Notes: a model not told the origin generated them from the letters alone. 64,000 bases of DNA from Bog-756 sp963725395 (GCA_963725395.1 CAVRYH010000005.1:1-64000), one strand, 5' to 3'; positions 25,368-35,084 are shown, counted from the stretch's first letter. Program-made: numbers and translations.

Positions 25368-27116
25368 CTACGAGTAGGCCACCGTCCAGGGGAACTCGGG
25401 CCCCGAGGAACAGCTGTAGGAAGTCCCGTGGGTGTAGGTCATGGTCTCGGTGACCGAACCGGCCGCCCGAGCGACACCGGATGAGTTCAAGCCGTGGAAG
25501 TAACCCTGGAATGTGATCTTGTACGTGGCCGGGCTTCCGTTGTACACCCCCTGCTCGGTGGTCGTCGTGTTGAATGAACCGTCGCTGTTGAGCGGCACAG
25601 AGGCGACACTGATGTTGCTGAGCCCCACCGTACCCGAGGGAGCACAGTTGAGGGTAAGGCCTCCCACCGTGATGTTCTGGAGCGCCGTCTTGGTGTTGGA
25701 GACGCGGAAGGCAACTCCGTCGAAGTAGCCGTCCAGATTGCCCGAGTAACTGCCGGCCGGCGGGAGTGCGGTTGTCACCGTCTGGGTCGCGTCCCTGGTC
25801 ACCGTCCAAGGGAACTCGGGCCCCGAGGAACAGCTGTAGGAGGTCCCGTGGGTGTAGGTCATGGTCTCGGTGACCGAGCCGGCCGCCCGAGCGACACCGG
25901 ATGAGTTCAAGCCGTGGAAGTAGCCCTGGAATGTGATCTTGTACGTGGCCGGGCTTCCGTTGTACACCCCCTGCTCGGTGGTGGTCGTGTTGAATGAGCC
26001 GTCGCTGTTGAGCGGCACGGAGTCGACACTGATGTCACCAAGCTTCACCGTGGTTCCGGGAGCACAGTTGAGGGTAAGGCCTCCCACCGTGAGGTTCTGG
26101 AGCGCCGTCTTGGTGTTGGAGACATAGAAGGCAACTCCGTCGAAGTAGCCGTCCAGGTTGCCCGAGTAACTGCCGACCGGCGGGAGCCCAGTTGTCACCG
26201 TCTGGGTCGCGTCCCTGGTCACCGTCCAGGGGAACTCGGGCCCCGAGGAACAGCTGTAGGAGGTCCCGTCGGTGTAGGTCATGGTCTCGGTGACCGAGCC
26301 CGCCGCCCGAGCGACACCGGATGAGTTCAAGCCGTGGAAGTAGCCCTGGAATGTGATCTTGTACGTGGCCGGGCTTCCGTTGTACACCCCCTGCTCGGTG
26401 GTGGTCGTGTTGAATGAACCGTCGCTGTTGAGCGGCACGGAGTCGACACTGATGTCGCCGAGGCCCACCGTGCTTCCGGGAGCACACTTGAGGGTAAGGC
26501 CTCCCACCGTGATGTTCTGGAGCGCCGTCTGGCTGTTGGAGACGTAGAAGGCAACTCCGTCGAAGTAGCCGTCCAGATTGCCCGAGTAGCTCCCGGCCGG
26601 CGGGAGCCCGGCTGTCACCGTCTGGGTCGCGTCCCTGGTCACCGTCCAGGGGAGCGCGGACCCCGAAGAACACGAGCCCCCGTTTGCCAAACCCAGCGTT
26701 TCGGCGATCGAGCCAATCACCACGGGCTCACCGTTCTTCAGCCCCTGCAATTTTCCTTTGAAGTTGATCTTGTATGTGGCCGGGCTTCCGTTGTACACCC
26801 CCTGCTCGGTGGTGGTCGTGTTGAATGAGCCGCCGCTCTTGAGCGGCACGGAGTCGACGCTGATTTGGCCGAGACCCACCGTCGTTCCGTGAGCACACTT
26901 GAGGGTAAGGCCCCCCACCGTGATGTTCTGGAGCGCCGTCTGGCTGTTGGAGACGTAGAAGGCAACTCCGTCGAAGTAGCCGTTCACGTCGCCCGAGTAG
27001 CTGCCAGCCGGGAGTGTCGTGGTCACTGCGCCGGCAGCGCTGGCTTGAGCGACGTCAGCGATGGCGCCCAAGACAAATGATAGAGCCAGCGCGGACACCA
27101 GAACGAATCGCCACAC
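25368..27116 (-). CDS. Secreted protein of four tandem ~140-aa repeats
   Basis: About 582 aa if started at GTG 27116 (VWRFVLVSALALSFVLGAIA signal, ASA cleavage); the frame is open to an ATG at 27356, but those 80 residues are not protein-like. Four repeats of 420 bp (boundaries near 25801, 26221, 26641) each contain GSYSGNLDGYFDGVAF, QNITVGGLTL, DISVDSVPLNSDGSFNTTTT, EQGVYNGSPATYKITFQGYF and CSSGPEFPWTV. The first is the most diverged; the last two nearly identical. Two Cys per repeat. Function unknown. It is divergent from the SARP gene and ends in the hairpin at 25265-25312. Confidence 0.75.
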   Translation of the reverse strand: MWRFVLVSALALSFVLGAIADVAQASAAGAVTTTLPAGSYSGDVNGYFDGVAFYVSNSQTALQNITVGGLTLKCAHGTTVGLGQISVDSVPLKSGGSFNTTTTEQGVYNGSPATYKINFKGKLQGLKNGEPVVIGSIAETLGLANGGSCSSGSALPWTVTRDATQTVTAGLPPAGSYSGNLDGYFDGVAFYVSNSQTALQNITVGGLTLKCAPGSTVGLGDISVDSVPLNSDGSFNTTTTEQGVYNGSPATYKITFQGYFHGLNSSGVARAAGSVTETMTYTDGTSYSCSSGPEFPWTVTRDATQTVTTGLPPVGSYSGNLDGYFDGVAFYVSNTKTALQNLTVGGLTLNCAPGTTVKLGDISVDSVPLNSDGSFNTTTTEQGVYNGSPATYKITFQGYFHGLNSSGVARAAGSVTETMTYTHGTSYSCSSGPEFPWTVTRDATQTVTTALPPAGSYSGNLDGYFDGVAFRVSNTKTALQNITVGGLTLNCAPSGTVGLSNISVASVPLNSDGSFNTTTTEQGVYNGSPATYKITFQGYFHGLNSSGVARAAGSVTETMTYTHGTSYSCSSGPEFPWTVAYS

Positions 27117-27440
27117 CCGAGCTACCTTGGACCCCTTGTGGAGTTCGCCGTGGTTCCTCGAACCCGTCGGCCAGTGACTCCTGCGGTCTTCAATCCCTCG
27201 CCTATTGCCATCTCTTGGTGCCGCCGATTGCGTCAAAATTGCCAAAGAATTCGCCCGGCTTGCGGTCGTTTTCGATTCCGACCGACGTTGCCCAGGAAGC
27301 AACCGGCGCAGGTTGTCGATGTGAAGCTGGCCTAGGAGATTTCCCTGCTTGTTCATGGCTCCTCCTCGGAGTTTGGTACCCCTCCCTCCACCGGTCGGGG
27401 CTACGTTTCACCTTGCACCTCCCGCCTGACCGAACACTGA

Positions 27441-27477
27441 CGATGTACTGAAATTTTGGAGCACCGATGCTGAAATT
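27441..27477 (+). promoter_or_regulatory. Direct repeats upstream of the SARP gene
   Basis: CTGAAATT occurs at 27448-27455 and 27470-27477, each preceded by CGATG, 22 bases apart (two helical turns). SARP regulators bind direct repeats on one DNA face. Located in the 190-400-bp divergent region between the secreted four-repeat gene and the SARP gene. Inferred operator. Confidence 0.4.
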
Positions 27478-27548
27478 GATCCATTAGCCCAGGTGGGGGC
27501 ACACGTATAGGATTCAGGCGGAGCGTCTACCGGCTCAGGGAGGAAGTG

Positions 27549-30500
27549 ATGCAATACCGAATACTCGGGCCAATGGAACTTCTCGACGCCGACGGAGGAC
27601 CGGTTCCGCTTAGTGGACGAACTGAGCAGGTCCTTCTCGCCACCCTGCTGGTGGCGGCCAACAGCGTGGTTTCTCGCGACCGGCTCATTGACGCTCTCTG
27701 GGGCGACCGTCCCCCCGGGACAGCCACCAATACGCTTCAAGTCCACATCTCCAAGCTGAGGAGGACGTTGGCTGCTTCTTCAAGCGCTGCGAGCCCGCTG
27801 TGCACACAGACGCCCGGATATGTGCTTCGAACGTCTGCGGGCCAGCTGGACGCTGAGCGTTTCGAGGAGCTGGCAACCTCTTCACTGCCTAGCGACGGAC
27901 CTGGCGCCGTGTCGGCTCGGTTGGGCGAGGCATTGGCGCTCTGGCGGGGCCCCGTTCTCGATGGCCTCGAGCCTGTCGAATCATGGCGGGGTGAGATCAC
28001 GCGACTCGAAGGGCTGCGCGTTTCGGTAGTCGAGCGTCGAATCGAGGCCGACCTGTCCCTTGGCCGGCATTCCGAATTGTTAGGCGAGCTCGAGTCATTG
28101 GTCCACGACCATCCTCTACGTGAGGGTCTGCGCGGCATGCTCATGCTGGCTCTCTATCGATCGGGGCGTCAGGCGGATGCCCTTGGCGTGTACCGCGATA
28201 CCCGCCAGGTTCTGGCCGAAGAGCTGGGAATCGACCCGAACCCCACGCTCCAGGCTCTCGAGTTGGCCATCTTGAATCAATCGGCCGAGCTGATGTTGAC
28301 AAACGGCGAGAACAAGTCGACGATCGTCGCCGATCGTCCGTCTGAGGGCGCACAAGCCCAATCCTCGATTCCGCTACCCGGTCGCCTGGCCCGGCGGCCA
28401 ACGGTCGGAGTGGTCGGCCGCGAAGACGAGCTGCAATTCATCGGCGACGCCTACAAGCGCGTCGTTAGTGACGAAGGTCGAGAGGTACTGCTTGTGTCAG
28501 GTGAGGCTGGTCTGGGCAAGACCACACTTGTCGCCGAAGCCGCTCGCATGGCCTTCGAGGATGGAGCGTGTGTGCTCTTCGGGCACTGCGAAGAAGATCT
28601 TGCTAACCCCTACCAGTTCTTTGCCGAGGCGCTCGGGCACTACGTCAGCCACGCTTCCAATGAGGAGGTCCGCTCCCACCTTGAAGCCCATGGGACAGAG
28701 CTATCCCGTCTCGTCCCGACCCTCAGAACCCTCCCAGGACTCGCGGCGTCAAAGGCAACCGACGCGGACAGCGAGCGCTACCTTCTCTTCGCTGCAACGG
28801 TGGGAATGCTGGCATCGATTTCAAAGCAACAGCCCGTAATCCTCGTTCTCGACGATCTCCAGTGGGCCGACAAGGGAAGTCTCTCGTTGCTGCGGCATTT
28901 AGCGACAGCCGACCAACTAAGTCGGATCCTTATCCTTGCTACCTACCGCGATAGCGAGTTGGCGCACACGGACGTTTTACGCGAGACTTTGGGCGTTCTT
29001 CGCAGGATCAGTGGCGTGGGGCGCGTCGAACTGACGGGGCTCGATGACACTTCCGTAGTGAGCTACTTGGAAGCTGCAGCCGGTCACGCCTTGGACGACG
29101 CCGGAGTGGGCCTCGCCCATGCCGTCTATCGCGAGACCGACGGCAATCCGTTCTTCGTCAGCGAGGTCCTCCGCCACCTCTCCGAAGTCGGTGCTATCTA
29201 CCAGGACGCGGCTGGCCGATGGGTGGCCGAGAACGCGCTCGAGCAGATGACACTTCCCGACAGTGTGCGTGAGGTGATCGGTGGCCGGGTCGCTAGGCTC
29301 GGCAAGCACGCTGAACAGGTGCTCGCTTTTGCCGCGGTGATAGGCCGAGATTTCGATCTAGACCTCTTGGTCCAAGCCACGAACACCCCTCCGGATGAGC
29401 TTCTCGATCTTCTCGACGCCGCCGCGGCAGTGGCGCTCGTGGGTGAGTTAAGCGACACGCCGGGTCGCTTCAACTTTACGCACGCGCTTATTCAACATAC
29501 CTTGTACCAAGACATGGGCCCCACTCGCCGAGCCCGTGCGCACCGACGGGTAGCCGAAGCGCTGGAGGACCTGTGTGGTGATCGCCCGGGCACGCGGGTG
29601 GGCGAACTCGCCCGCCACTGGGTTGCTGCCATTCAGCCCATCGAATTGTTCAAGGCAATCAGCTACTCTCGGCTGGCTGGTGATGCAGCGCTCGCAGGCC
29701 TCGATCCAGCCGATGCTCTTCGCTACTACGGTCAGGCTCTCGATCTCCTCGGTCAGAGTGCAGACTCCGATCCGGTCCTTGAGCTTGACCTGCTCATCGG
29801 GCTAGGCACGGCAAAGCGCCAGACGGGGGATCCAACTTTCCGTGACATCCTGATTCGGGCATGTCTGCAGGCCGCCGAACTTGGTGACACGGATCGGTTG
29901 GTGACAGCAGCCTTGGCTAACGACCGCGGAACCTTTAGCACCGTGAGTACCATCGACATCCCGAAAGTCGAGATTCTGGAGACGGCGCTCGAGCGACTCC
30001 CAGCGGACCATGCCGATCGGGCCCTGATTTTGGCAAACTTGTGTTCGGAACTCACCATCGGGAGCCCGCTGGATCGCCGGAGGTCTCTGGCCGAAGAGGC
30101 TCTGGCTATTGCCGAGCGGGCAGGCGACGATGCTGTCACCGTGAGGGTCCTCAACCATGTTCTCCTTCCGCTTGCCGTGCCCCACCTGCTCAACTTGTCG
30201 CTCGATCGATCGGCTGCTGCCTTGTTCCGCGCTGAACGGATCGGTGATCCAGTACTTCTATGCACTGCAGCAAGCGGTCGTCGGTTCGTCGCCGCGTGGG
30301 CAGGGAATATCGAGGAGATGGACCGTTGTCTTGAGACCAAGCGCCCATTGGTGGAGCAGCTTGACCAGCCCTTTCTGAACTGGGTCCACACACTTCAACG
30401 TGCCACGCGTGCCCTTATCGCCGGAGACTCTGTCCGGGCGGAACAGCTGGCCACAGAAGCTTTCCAGATCGGCACCGACGGAGGTCAGCCGGACGCTTTC

Positions 30501-31127
30501 ATCGTTTACGGTGCCCAGATCATCATGGTCAATCTATGGCGAGGCACTCTGGACACACTCGTCCCACTTATTGAGCAGGCGATCGCCGACAATCCCGGAC
30601 TTCCCGTCTTCACTGGCGCTCTCGCCCTCGCTCACGCTGAAGCAGACCGCACCGAAGAGACCAGAAGTCTGTTAACTGGCTTTGCGGGTCAGAACTTCGA
30701 ACTGCCGCTTGATGTCACGTGGCTCACCGGCATGATCGCGTATGCCGATGCCGCTATCGAATGCCGGGATTCTGAGTTCGTTGAACCGGTACTTGAGAGG
30801 CTTACGCCGTTCGCGAATCAGTGGCTTTATACGGACGTGGTGACATCGGGCCCGGTCAGCCGCTCAGTAGGTGACTTGCTCTCTGTCCTCGGTCGCTACG
30901 CCGAAGCGGAAATCGCCTTTGCTCACTCAGCCGACTCGAGCGAACGGGCGGGAGCGAAGTACTTCTCTGCCCGGACCGATCTCTCATGGGGCAGGATGCT
31001 TCTCGAACGAGATGCACCGGGTGATAAGGAGGAGGGGATCAAGCTTCTGGCGAGGGCGCTCGGATCTGCGAAAGCCAACGGGTACGGAACCATCGAACGG
31101 CGGAGCGCCCACGCGCTAGACCTCTAG
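27549..31127 (+). CDS. SARP-type transcriptional regulator with BTAD, AAA ATPase and TPR-like domains
   Basis: 1192 aa from ATG 27549 (AGGGAGG upstream). Residues 1-95: OmpR/SARP winged helix (YRILGPMELLDADGG, SRDRLIDALWGDRPPGTATN, LQVHISKLRRTL). Residues ~97-245: bacterial transcriptional activation domain (ERFEELA, WRGPVLDGLEPVESWRGEI, GVYRDTRQVLAEELGIDPNP). Residues ~290-600: AAA_16/NB-ARC-like ATPase, Walker A VSGEAGLGKTTLVAEA, Walker B VILVLDDLQWADKGSL. The rest is helical, TPR-like. Such large SARPs act as ATP-dependent pathway activators. No biosynthetic cluster is adjacent; the divergent secreted repeat gene is a candidate target. Confidence 0.92.
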   Translation: MQYRILGPMELLDADGGPVPLSGRTEQVLLATLLVAANSVVSRDRLIDALWGDRPPGTATNTLQVHISKLRRTLAASSSAASPLCTQTPGYVLRTSAGQLDAERFEELATSSLPSDGPGAVSARLGEALALWRGPVLDGLEPVESWRGEITRLEGLRVSVVERRIEADLSLGRHSELLGELESLVHDHPLREGLRGMLMLALYRSGRQADALGVYRDTRQVLAEELGIDPNPTLQALELAILNQSAELMLTNGENKSTIVADRPSEGAQAQSSIPLPGRLARRPTVGVVGREDELQFIGDAYKRVVSDEGREVLLVSGEAGLGKTTLVAEAARMAFEDGACVLFGHCEEDLANPYQFFAEALGHYVSHASNEEVRSHLEAHGTELSRLVPTLRTLPGLAASKATDADSERYLLFAATVGMLASISKQQPVILVLDDLQWADKGSLSLLRHLATADQLSRILILATYRDSELAHTDVLRETLGVLRRISGVGRVELTGLDDTSVVSYLEAAAGHALDDAGVGLAHAVYRETDGNPFFVSEVLRHLSEVGAIYQDAAGRWVAENALEQMTLPDSVREVIGGRVARLGKHAEQVLAFAAVIGRDFDLDLLVQATNTPPDELLDLLDAAAAVALVGELSDTPGRFNFTHALIQHTLYQDMGPTRRARAHRRVAEALEDLCGDRPGTRVGELARHWVAAIQPIELFKAISYSRLAGDAALAGLDPADALRYYGQALDLLGQSADSDPVLELDLLIGLGTAKRQTGDPTFRDILIRACLQAAELGDTDRLVTAALANDRGTFSTVSTIDIPKVEILETALERLPADHADRALILANLCSELTIGSPLDRRRSLAEEALAIAERAGDDAVTVRVLNHVLLPLAVPHLLNLSLDRSAAALFRAERIGDPVLLCTAASGRRFVAAWAGNIEEMDRCLETKRPLVEQLDQPFLNWVHTLQRATRALIAGDSVRAEQLATEAFQIGTDGGQPDAFIVYGAQIIMVNLWRGTLDTLVPLIEQAIADNPGLPVFTGALALAHAEADRTEETRSLLTGFAGQNFELPLDVTWLTGMIAYADAAIECRDSEFVEPVLERLTPFANQWLYTDVVTSGPVSRSVGDLLSVLGRYAEAEIAFAHSADSSERAGAKYFSARTDLSWGRMLLERDAPGDKEEGIKLLARALGSAKANGYGTIERRSAHALDL

Positions 31128-31344
31128 TGTCGCTCAGGACAAGATCCGTTCTGCGATCAGAACGTCCTCGATCGGCCATAGCGGGAACGTGACCTCAGCT
31201 GTACGCGGGCGGAGGCCGCCATATTGGCGCCCAGTTGACGGGAACCAGGCCAGCGGGCGGATCCAGAGTACTCAGCCAACTGGCTCAGTCCGCGAGAGCC
31301 CGGTCGCTAGCGCTTCACTGTGCCTTAGGTTAAGGGATCGTCGC

Positions 31345-31737
31345 TCAGCCGGGAGCAGATATCTTGTATCCCATGATGCGGGCGGCTGCAGCCAACTTTT
31401 CGTCATAAGTGACAAGCTCGCCTAAGTCGGCACCAAGGCGTCCAGCAGTGGCCAGGTGGATGGCGTCGAGTGATCGGAGTTCCTCTGGCAAGAGAGATCC
31501 AGCGATAGACAGGACCCGGTCGTTGACCCGCACGAGATCGATTCGCTCGAGGACCCGCCGTCCGGCAACAAGCGCTGTCTCACCGCCAGGGAGCAATGCC
31601 CGGAGCACCTCTGCTCGCGAAAGCGCGCTTGAGACGAGGGGGCGTCGTCGTCGGAGATGGCTTCGGAGCGCGTCCGATTCGGCCTCACGGACCGCGAGCT
31701 TCACGATGGCGGAGGAATCCAAGTAGGTGGCTCTCAC
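31345..31737 (-). CDS. VapC-type PIN-domain toxin
   Basis: 130 aa. Asp7 (TYLDSSAIVKL), Glu43 (SRAEVLRAL), Asp91 (SLDAIHLATA) and Asp112 (VTYDEKL) make up the PIN acidic site. GTG start 31737 follows the antitoxin stop by four bases. Expected RNase activity on tRNA or rRNA, neutralised by the upstream antitoxin. Confidence 0.88.
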   Translation of the reverse strand: MRATYLDSSAIVKLAVREAESDALRSHLRRRRPLVSSALSRAEVLRALLPGGETALVAGRRVLERIDLVRVNDRVLSIAGSLLPEELRSLDAIHLATAGRLGADLGELVTYDEKLAAAARIMGYKISAPG

Positions 31738-31741
31738 GCGG

Positions 31742-32017
31742 TTAGCGTTCTTCGCTACGCAGCCGTCGCAGGGCTGAGGAAGGTGACTCGATGCTGCTCG
31801 GGAGCGTTATGGGTTCGGGGAGGTCGTCCGTGCCAGCGAAGGCGAGGTCGACCTCTCCAGCTGCGCGCAGTTGTTCCAATGGAGTCCCTTCGGGAAGGGG
31901 CGTAAGTCTCGCAACGGGGCGTCCCCGGTCGGTGATCTCTACAGTTTCGCCTTTTTCCACCAGCCTGAGCAGTTCGCTGGCTCGTTGCCGCAGCTCTCGG
32001 ACACCCACAGAAGTCAT
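31742..32017 (-). CDS. Phd/YefM-type antitoxin (VapB)
   Basis: 91 aa from ATG 32017. VGVRELRQRASELLRLVEKG and ETVEITDRGRPVARLTPL are the Phd/YefM DNA-binding fold; the acidic C-terminus (DDLPEPITLPSS) should bind VapC. The frame extends upstream to 32071 but the family starts at MTSVGVREL. Operon order antitoxin then toxin. Confidence 0.88.
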   Translation of the reverse strand: MTSVGVRELRQRASELLRLVEKGETVEITDRGRPVARLTPLPEGTPLEQLRAAGEVDLAFAGTDDLPEPITLPSSIESPSSALRRLRSEER

Positions 32018-32178
32018 GTGTAACTTGTAGCACATACCAGGCTGCGATTCAATGGCTGCCCAATGTTCCATACATCGCCCTGGTTCCTGCCTATGGAGAG
32101 CGGGCAGACGCTCTCGTCGAATGAACCAGCGAGGCGGCTAACGTCAGCCACTTCTGAGCTTGGAATACGTGCTGGGGA

Positions 32179-32474
32179 GGCCAGCCGTAGCTTGTCGAGT
32201 GCTTGCTTGATGCCGAAGGTTGCTGACTCCTGGCGAGGTGGGAACTCGAGGAACGAAGCCACCATCTGCGCCACGAATGCCTGGGCCGGCACGAGCAGGA
32301 ATGCGTGGTCGAGCATGCAGTCCGAATAGGTGTTCGACGTGAAGTCGGCTCGCTCGTAGGGATCGGTCGCAGGCTGAAGATCTTGGGCATCCGGAGCTCC
32401 GTGAAGCGCTCGGCCCACACCTCCAACGTCCCACGGACCCGCTGCTCGAGGAAGACCATCTTCCAAACGGAGAC
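32179..32474 (-). pseudogene. Arylsulfatase C-terminal relic, frameshifted
   Basis: One frame gives WKMVFLEQRVRGTLEVWAER and FTELRMPKIFSLR; at ~32367 it shifts to TDPYERADFTSNTYSDCMLD and HAFLLVPAQAFVAQMVASFL, EFPPRQESATFGIKQALDKL. This is the characteristic C-terminus of actinobacterial arylsulfatases. The catalytic N-terminal ~650 residues are absent. Only the last ~100 codons remain. Confidence 0.75.
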
Positions 32475-32654
32475 CATGTCACTTGCAAGGTGCTGGATCG
32501 GATTGCGAAAGCCGTCAATCGTGCCGCCGCATGCGACGCAAGGTGGCGTTATTCACTCCCGGTCGAGGCTTCTTACCGTCGATGCTCACATTGCAATCGT
32601 TCCATGCCGACGATTCGTGAGCACCTGTCCCGAATCGCCGGGACTGAGTGCTGC

Positions 32655-33059
32655 TTATGGGGTGACGAGAGCATCGGTCAGCGGCTCAATCCCAGCAAGG
32701 TTGGCAGCGAGCTCATCTTCGAGGGAGTACCGAGCGGAAAGGGCTTGAGGAGCCACGTACGACACGTTGCTTCGATCTCCATCGGCCCAGACCAGCACCT
32801 TGAGGGGCAGGTCGAGAGCCGCGAGCGGCGCAGCCTCCATAACCGGAGTTCCTGCGGCTGGATTCCCGAATAGGACCAGGGTGGTGGGCCTGAGATCGAG
32901 CCCCGCACTACGGGCCTCCGCGGACTGGTCAATGATCGCGAAGATCGTCATTCCTCGATCTGTAATCAGTTCGGTCAGCTTGCTGACGGTGGCCTCGAAG
33001 GAGTGCGGACTGTCCTTCGTGATGATCCCGGCATGGAAGGCGGGGCTGGTGGACTTCAT
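32655..33059 (-). CDS. DUF302 family protein
   Basis: 134 aa from ATG 33059. AGIITKDSPHSFEATVSKLT, GMTIFAIIDQSAEARSAGL, RPTTLVLFGNPAAGTPVMEA and LPLKVLVWADGD follow the DUF302 core closely. Some members bind heme or adenine nucleotides; role here unknown. Upstream in-frame start at 33116 is not supported by similarity. Confidence 0.85.
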   Translation of the reverse strand: MKSTSPAFHAGIITKDSPHSFEATVSKLTELITDRGMTIFAIIDQSAEARSAGLDLRPTTLVLFGNPAAGTPVMEAAPLAALDLPLKVLVWADGDRSNVSYVAPQALSARYSLEDELAANLAGIEPLTDALVTP

Positions 33060-33212
33060 GGCCAATCTCCCAACGTTGGCGATGGATGGACCTGCTCTGC
33101 CGAAATCGTATGGCAACGAAGGGGGGCTTCAGGACGGGCCCAACGTCCGGAGTATCCCCCAACAAATGTGCCCCCGGTCGCCGCCCAGGTGGGACAGGTT
33201 GAGCGTCCGGGA

Positions 33213-33863
33213 TTAGAGAGGAACGGCGCTGTAGATAGCACTCGTAGCCTGCGCCCCCGGTGGGTTGGCGGTGTTCGACCTCGCCTGGAGAGCCAGGCCC
33301 GCCTCGGAGTTCCAGGCGTTTCCGAGGGCAGCTTGCGCTCGCCAGTCCTGGGTCTCCCAGGTGAAGGCCGTCATGCCACTGGCGAGGCCTGCATACGTCA
33401 GTTGAAGCACTCGTGCGTTGACCGCCCCGTTTGACTCTACGAACGCGCAAACGTCTGCCGCCTGGGACAGGAACTCCTCCATCCGGCCCGGTGCGACTGT
33501 GCTGGTGTGAACCTCAAGAAGGCTGCCCTGTTCCCGCTTGGGCTCACGCCCTAGTGGCAACTCCATCGCCATGCTGACCGAGGTGAGGGCCGTCGGAGAC
33601 CCGGGATCGTTAAGACTCAAGGTCAGCGCCTGCACTTCGGGGTCGGCATTCATGGCATCGAAGGCTTGGCCCATGGCCTCTGGGCTTTCGTACTCGATGC
33701 TGAACAATGTCGAGTTGACCTGCTCACCGGCGGCAGTGGTGATGAACAGCCGCACGTCTCCGCCATGTCGACCAACGAGCTTGGCCGCCTCGCTGGACAG
33801 GCCGATGGCTTGTTCCATCCGGCCTTCCTTCACCTGCCCGATCACCGTCTGAGAAACCCGCAT
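33213..33863 (-). CDS. Hypothetical protein, possible duplicated alpha/beta-barrel
   Basis: 216 aa. Two halves each with a strand-helix-strand layout: VSQTVIGQVKEGRMEQAIGL ... FSIEYESPEAMGQAFDAM, then LLEVHTSTVAPGRMEEFLSQ ... MTAFTWETQDWRAQAALG. This resembles dimeric ferredoxin-like (ABM/NIPSNAP) folds, but I do not recognise a named family. GTG/ATG start near 33863. It lies upstream of the DUF302 gene on the same strand. Confidence 0.65.
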   Translation of the reverse strand: MRVSQTVIGQVKEGRMEQAIGLSSEAAKLVGRHGGDVRLFITTAAGEQVNSTLFSIEYESPEAMGQAFDAMNADPEVQALTLSLNDPGSPTALTSVSMAMELPLGREPKREQGSLLEVHTSTVAPGRMEEFLSQAADVCAFVESNGAVNARVLQLTYAGLASGMTAFTWETQDWRAQAALGNAWNSEAGLALQARSNTANPPGAQATSAIYSAVPL

Positions 33864-34223
33864 CCGCCATGGTTCTTTCTGTCACAGAAGAGCCGCCGTT
33901 CGACCCGACGCGAATTATGCCCCCCGGGTTTTCCAGTGTCGAGCGGACATGGAGCCCTGCTCCTGTGGCTCCGACGGGTCGAAGGGTGAAGGTAGCAAGG
34001 AGGGTTCGTTGGGTGCCCTGAACGCCGGCAGTGGGGTGCATCTCGTCCATGCGAAATGGCATCATCGGACCCACGGGCCCTACGCGGGCTGGCACGGATC
34101 GGCCTGCAAAGGCGGGCGTTTCTGTGCATCAACCGGAGCACAGAGCCGCCGACCAGGCGCTTCAGAGCCCACGGTCTCGCAGGCGGTCGCTAAGCGCAGA
34201 AAACCGGGGCTGTCCCTTTACAC
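33864..34223. other. Intergenic with a composite-repeat copy
   Basis: 34020-34078 holds GCCGGCAGTGGGGTGCATCT, CGTCCATGCGAAATGGC and ATCATCGGACCCACGGG, the 5' part of the dispersed repeat at 52385. No gene seen. Confidence 0.6.
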
Positions 34224-34239
34224 GTAACCATATAGTTAC
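34224..34239. promoter_or_regulatory. Dyad before the ArsR-type gene
   Basis: GTAAC-CATATA-GTTAC, a perfect inverted repeat 15 bases before the GTG start at 34255. Probable autoregulatory ArsR operator. Confidence 0.55.
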
Positions 34240-34254
34240 ATATACTGACCAGGT

Positions 34255-34572
34255 GTGGACAACAACCTCGTGTTCAAGGCTCTCGCCGACCCGACGCGTC
34301 GCTTCCTGCTCGATCTCCTCTTCGAGCGTGAAGGTCGAACGTTGACCGAGCTGGAATCCCAAGTCGACATGACTCGTATCGGGGTCATGAAGCATCTACG
34401 ACTGTTGGAAGAGGCAGGGCTTGTTGTTACGCGCCGGTCGGGCCGGGAGAAGCTGCATTTCCTCAATCCCGTCCCGATCCGGCTGATCCATGACCGGTGG
34501 ATAGATAAGTACACCGAGCACCGCGCATCGGCGCTCGCCAACCTGAAAGCCGACTTGGAGGCACGGAAATGA
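34255..34572 (+). CDS. ArsR-family transcriptional regulator
   Basis: 105 aa. LVFKALADPTRRFLLDLLFE, TLTELESQVDMTRIGVMKHL and LEEAGLVVTRRSGREKLHFL form the classic ArsR winged helix. No CxC metal motif in the recognition helix, so it belongs to the non-metal group usually paired with SRPBCC proteins. The stop overlaps the next start (ATGA, 34569-34572). Confidence 0.92.
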   Translation: MDNNLVFKALADPTRRFLLDLLFEREGRTLTELESQVDMTRIGVMKHLRLLEEAGLVVTRRSGREKLHFLNPVPIRLIHDRWIDKYTEHRASALANLKADLEARK

Positions 34573-35084
34573 GAACGGCGACTACGTCCGAGACGATCCA
34601 GATCTATCGCATCTACATAAGGGCAACCCCCGAGGCCATCTGGGAGGCGGTCACGGAGCCCGAATGGACGGTGCAGTACGGCTATGCCCCTCTCGTGGAG
34701 TACGAGCTGCGTTCGGGCGGTGCCTTCCGGGCTCACGCCAACGAGGGCATGAAGGCGTTCGGTTGCCCGGATGTCATCAGTGATGGCGAGGTGATCGAGT
34801 CCAACCCGCCACGCAAGCTGGTCCAGACGTGGCGGATGACAATGACGCCCGAGATGGCAGCCGAGGCTTTTACCTGCCTCACTTATGACATCGAGCCCGT
34901 ACGAGGCGGTGTCACCAAGCTCACCGTCACTCACGACGTGACGGGTGCGCCGATGTGGGCTGCCGTGCTGAGAGGCGAGGGCGAGTCGAGCGGTGCCGGC
35001 GGCGGCTGGAGCGAGATCCTCAGCGGGCTCAAGACACTGCTCGAGACAGGCCAGCAACTCCCATTCCAAAGTGGCCCGGCATAG
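34569..35084 (+). CDS. SRPBCC (AHSA1-like) domain protein
   Basis: 171 aa. IQIYRIYIRATPEAIWEAVT, YELRSGGAFRAHANEG, GEVIESNPPRKLVQTWRM and GVTKLTVTHDVTGAP match the AHSA1/START-like ligand-binding fold, ending with GGWSEILSGLKTLLETG. Coupled to the ArsR gene, a very common pairing in actinobacteria. Ligand unknown. Confidence 0.92.
   Translation: MRTATTSETIQIYRIYIRATPEAIWEAVTEPEWTVQYGYAPLVEYELRSGGAFRAHANEGMKAFGCPDVISDGEVIESNPPRKLVQTWRMTMTPEMAAEAFTCLTYDIEPVRGGVTKLTVTHDVTGAPMWAAVLRGEGESSGAGGGWSEILSGLKTLLETGQQLPFQSGPA

Noticed and set aside
25381..26640. CRISPR-like regular repeats
   Set aside because: The 420-bp units are in-frame coding repeats without short direct repeats or unique spacers; no CRISPR array or cas gene was seen.
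31128..31344. Regulatory region linking the SARP gene with the VapBC genes
   Set aside because: The genes are convergent; only a degenerate hairpin repeat (31194-31214) is present.
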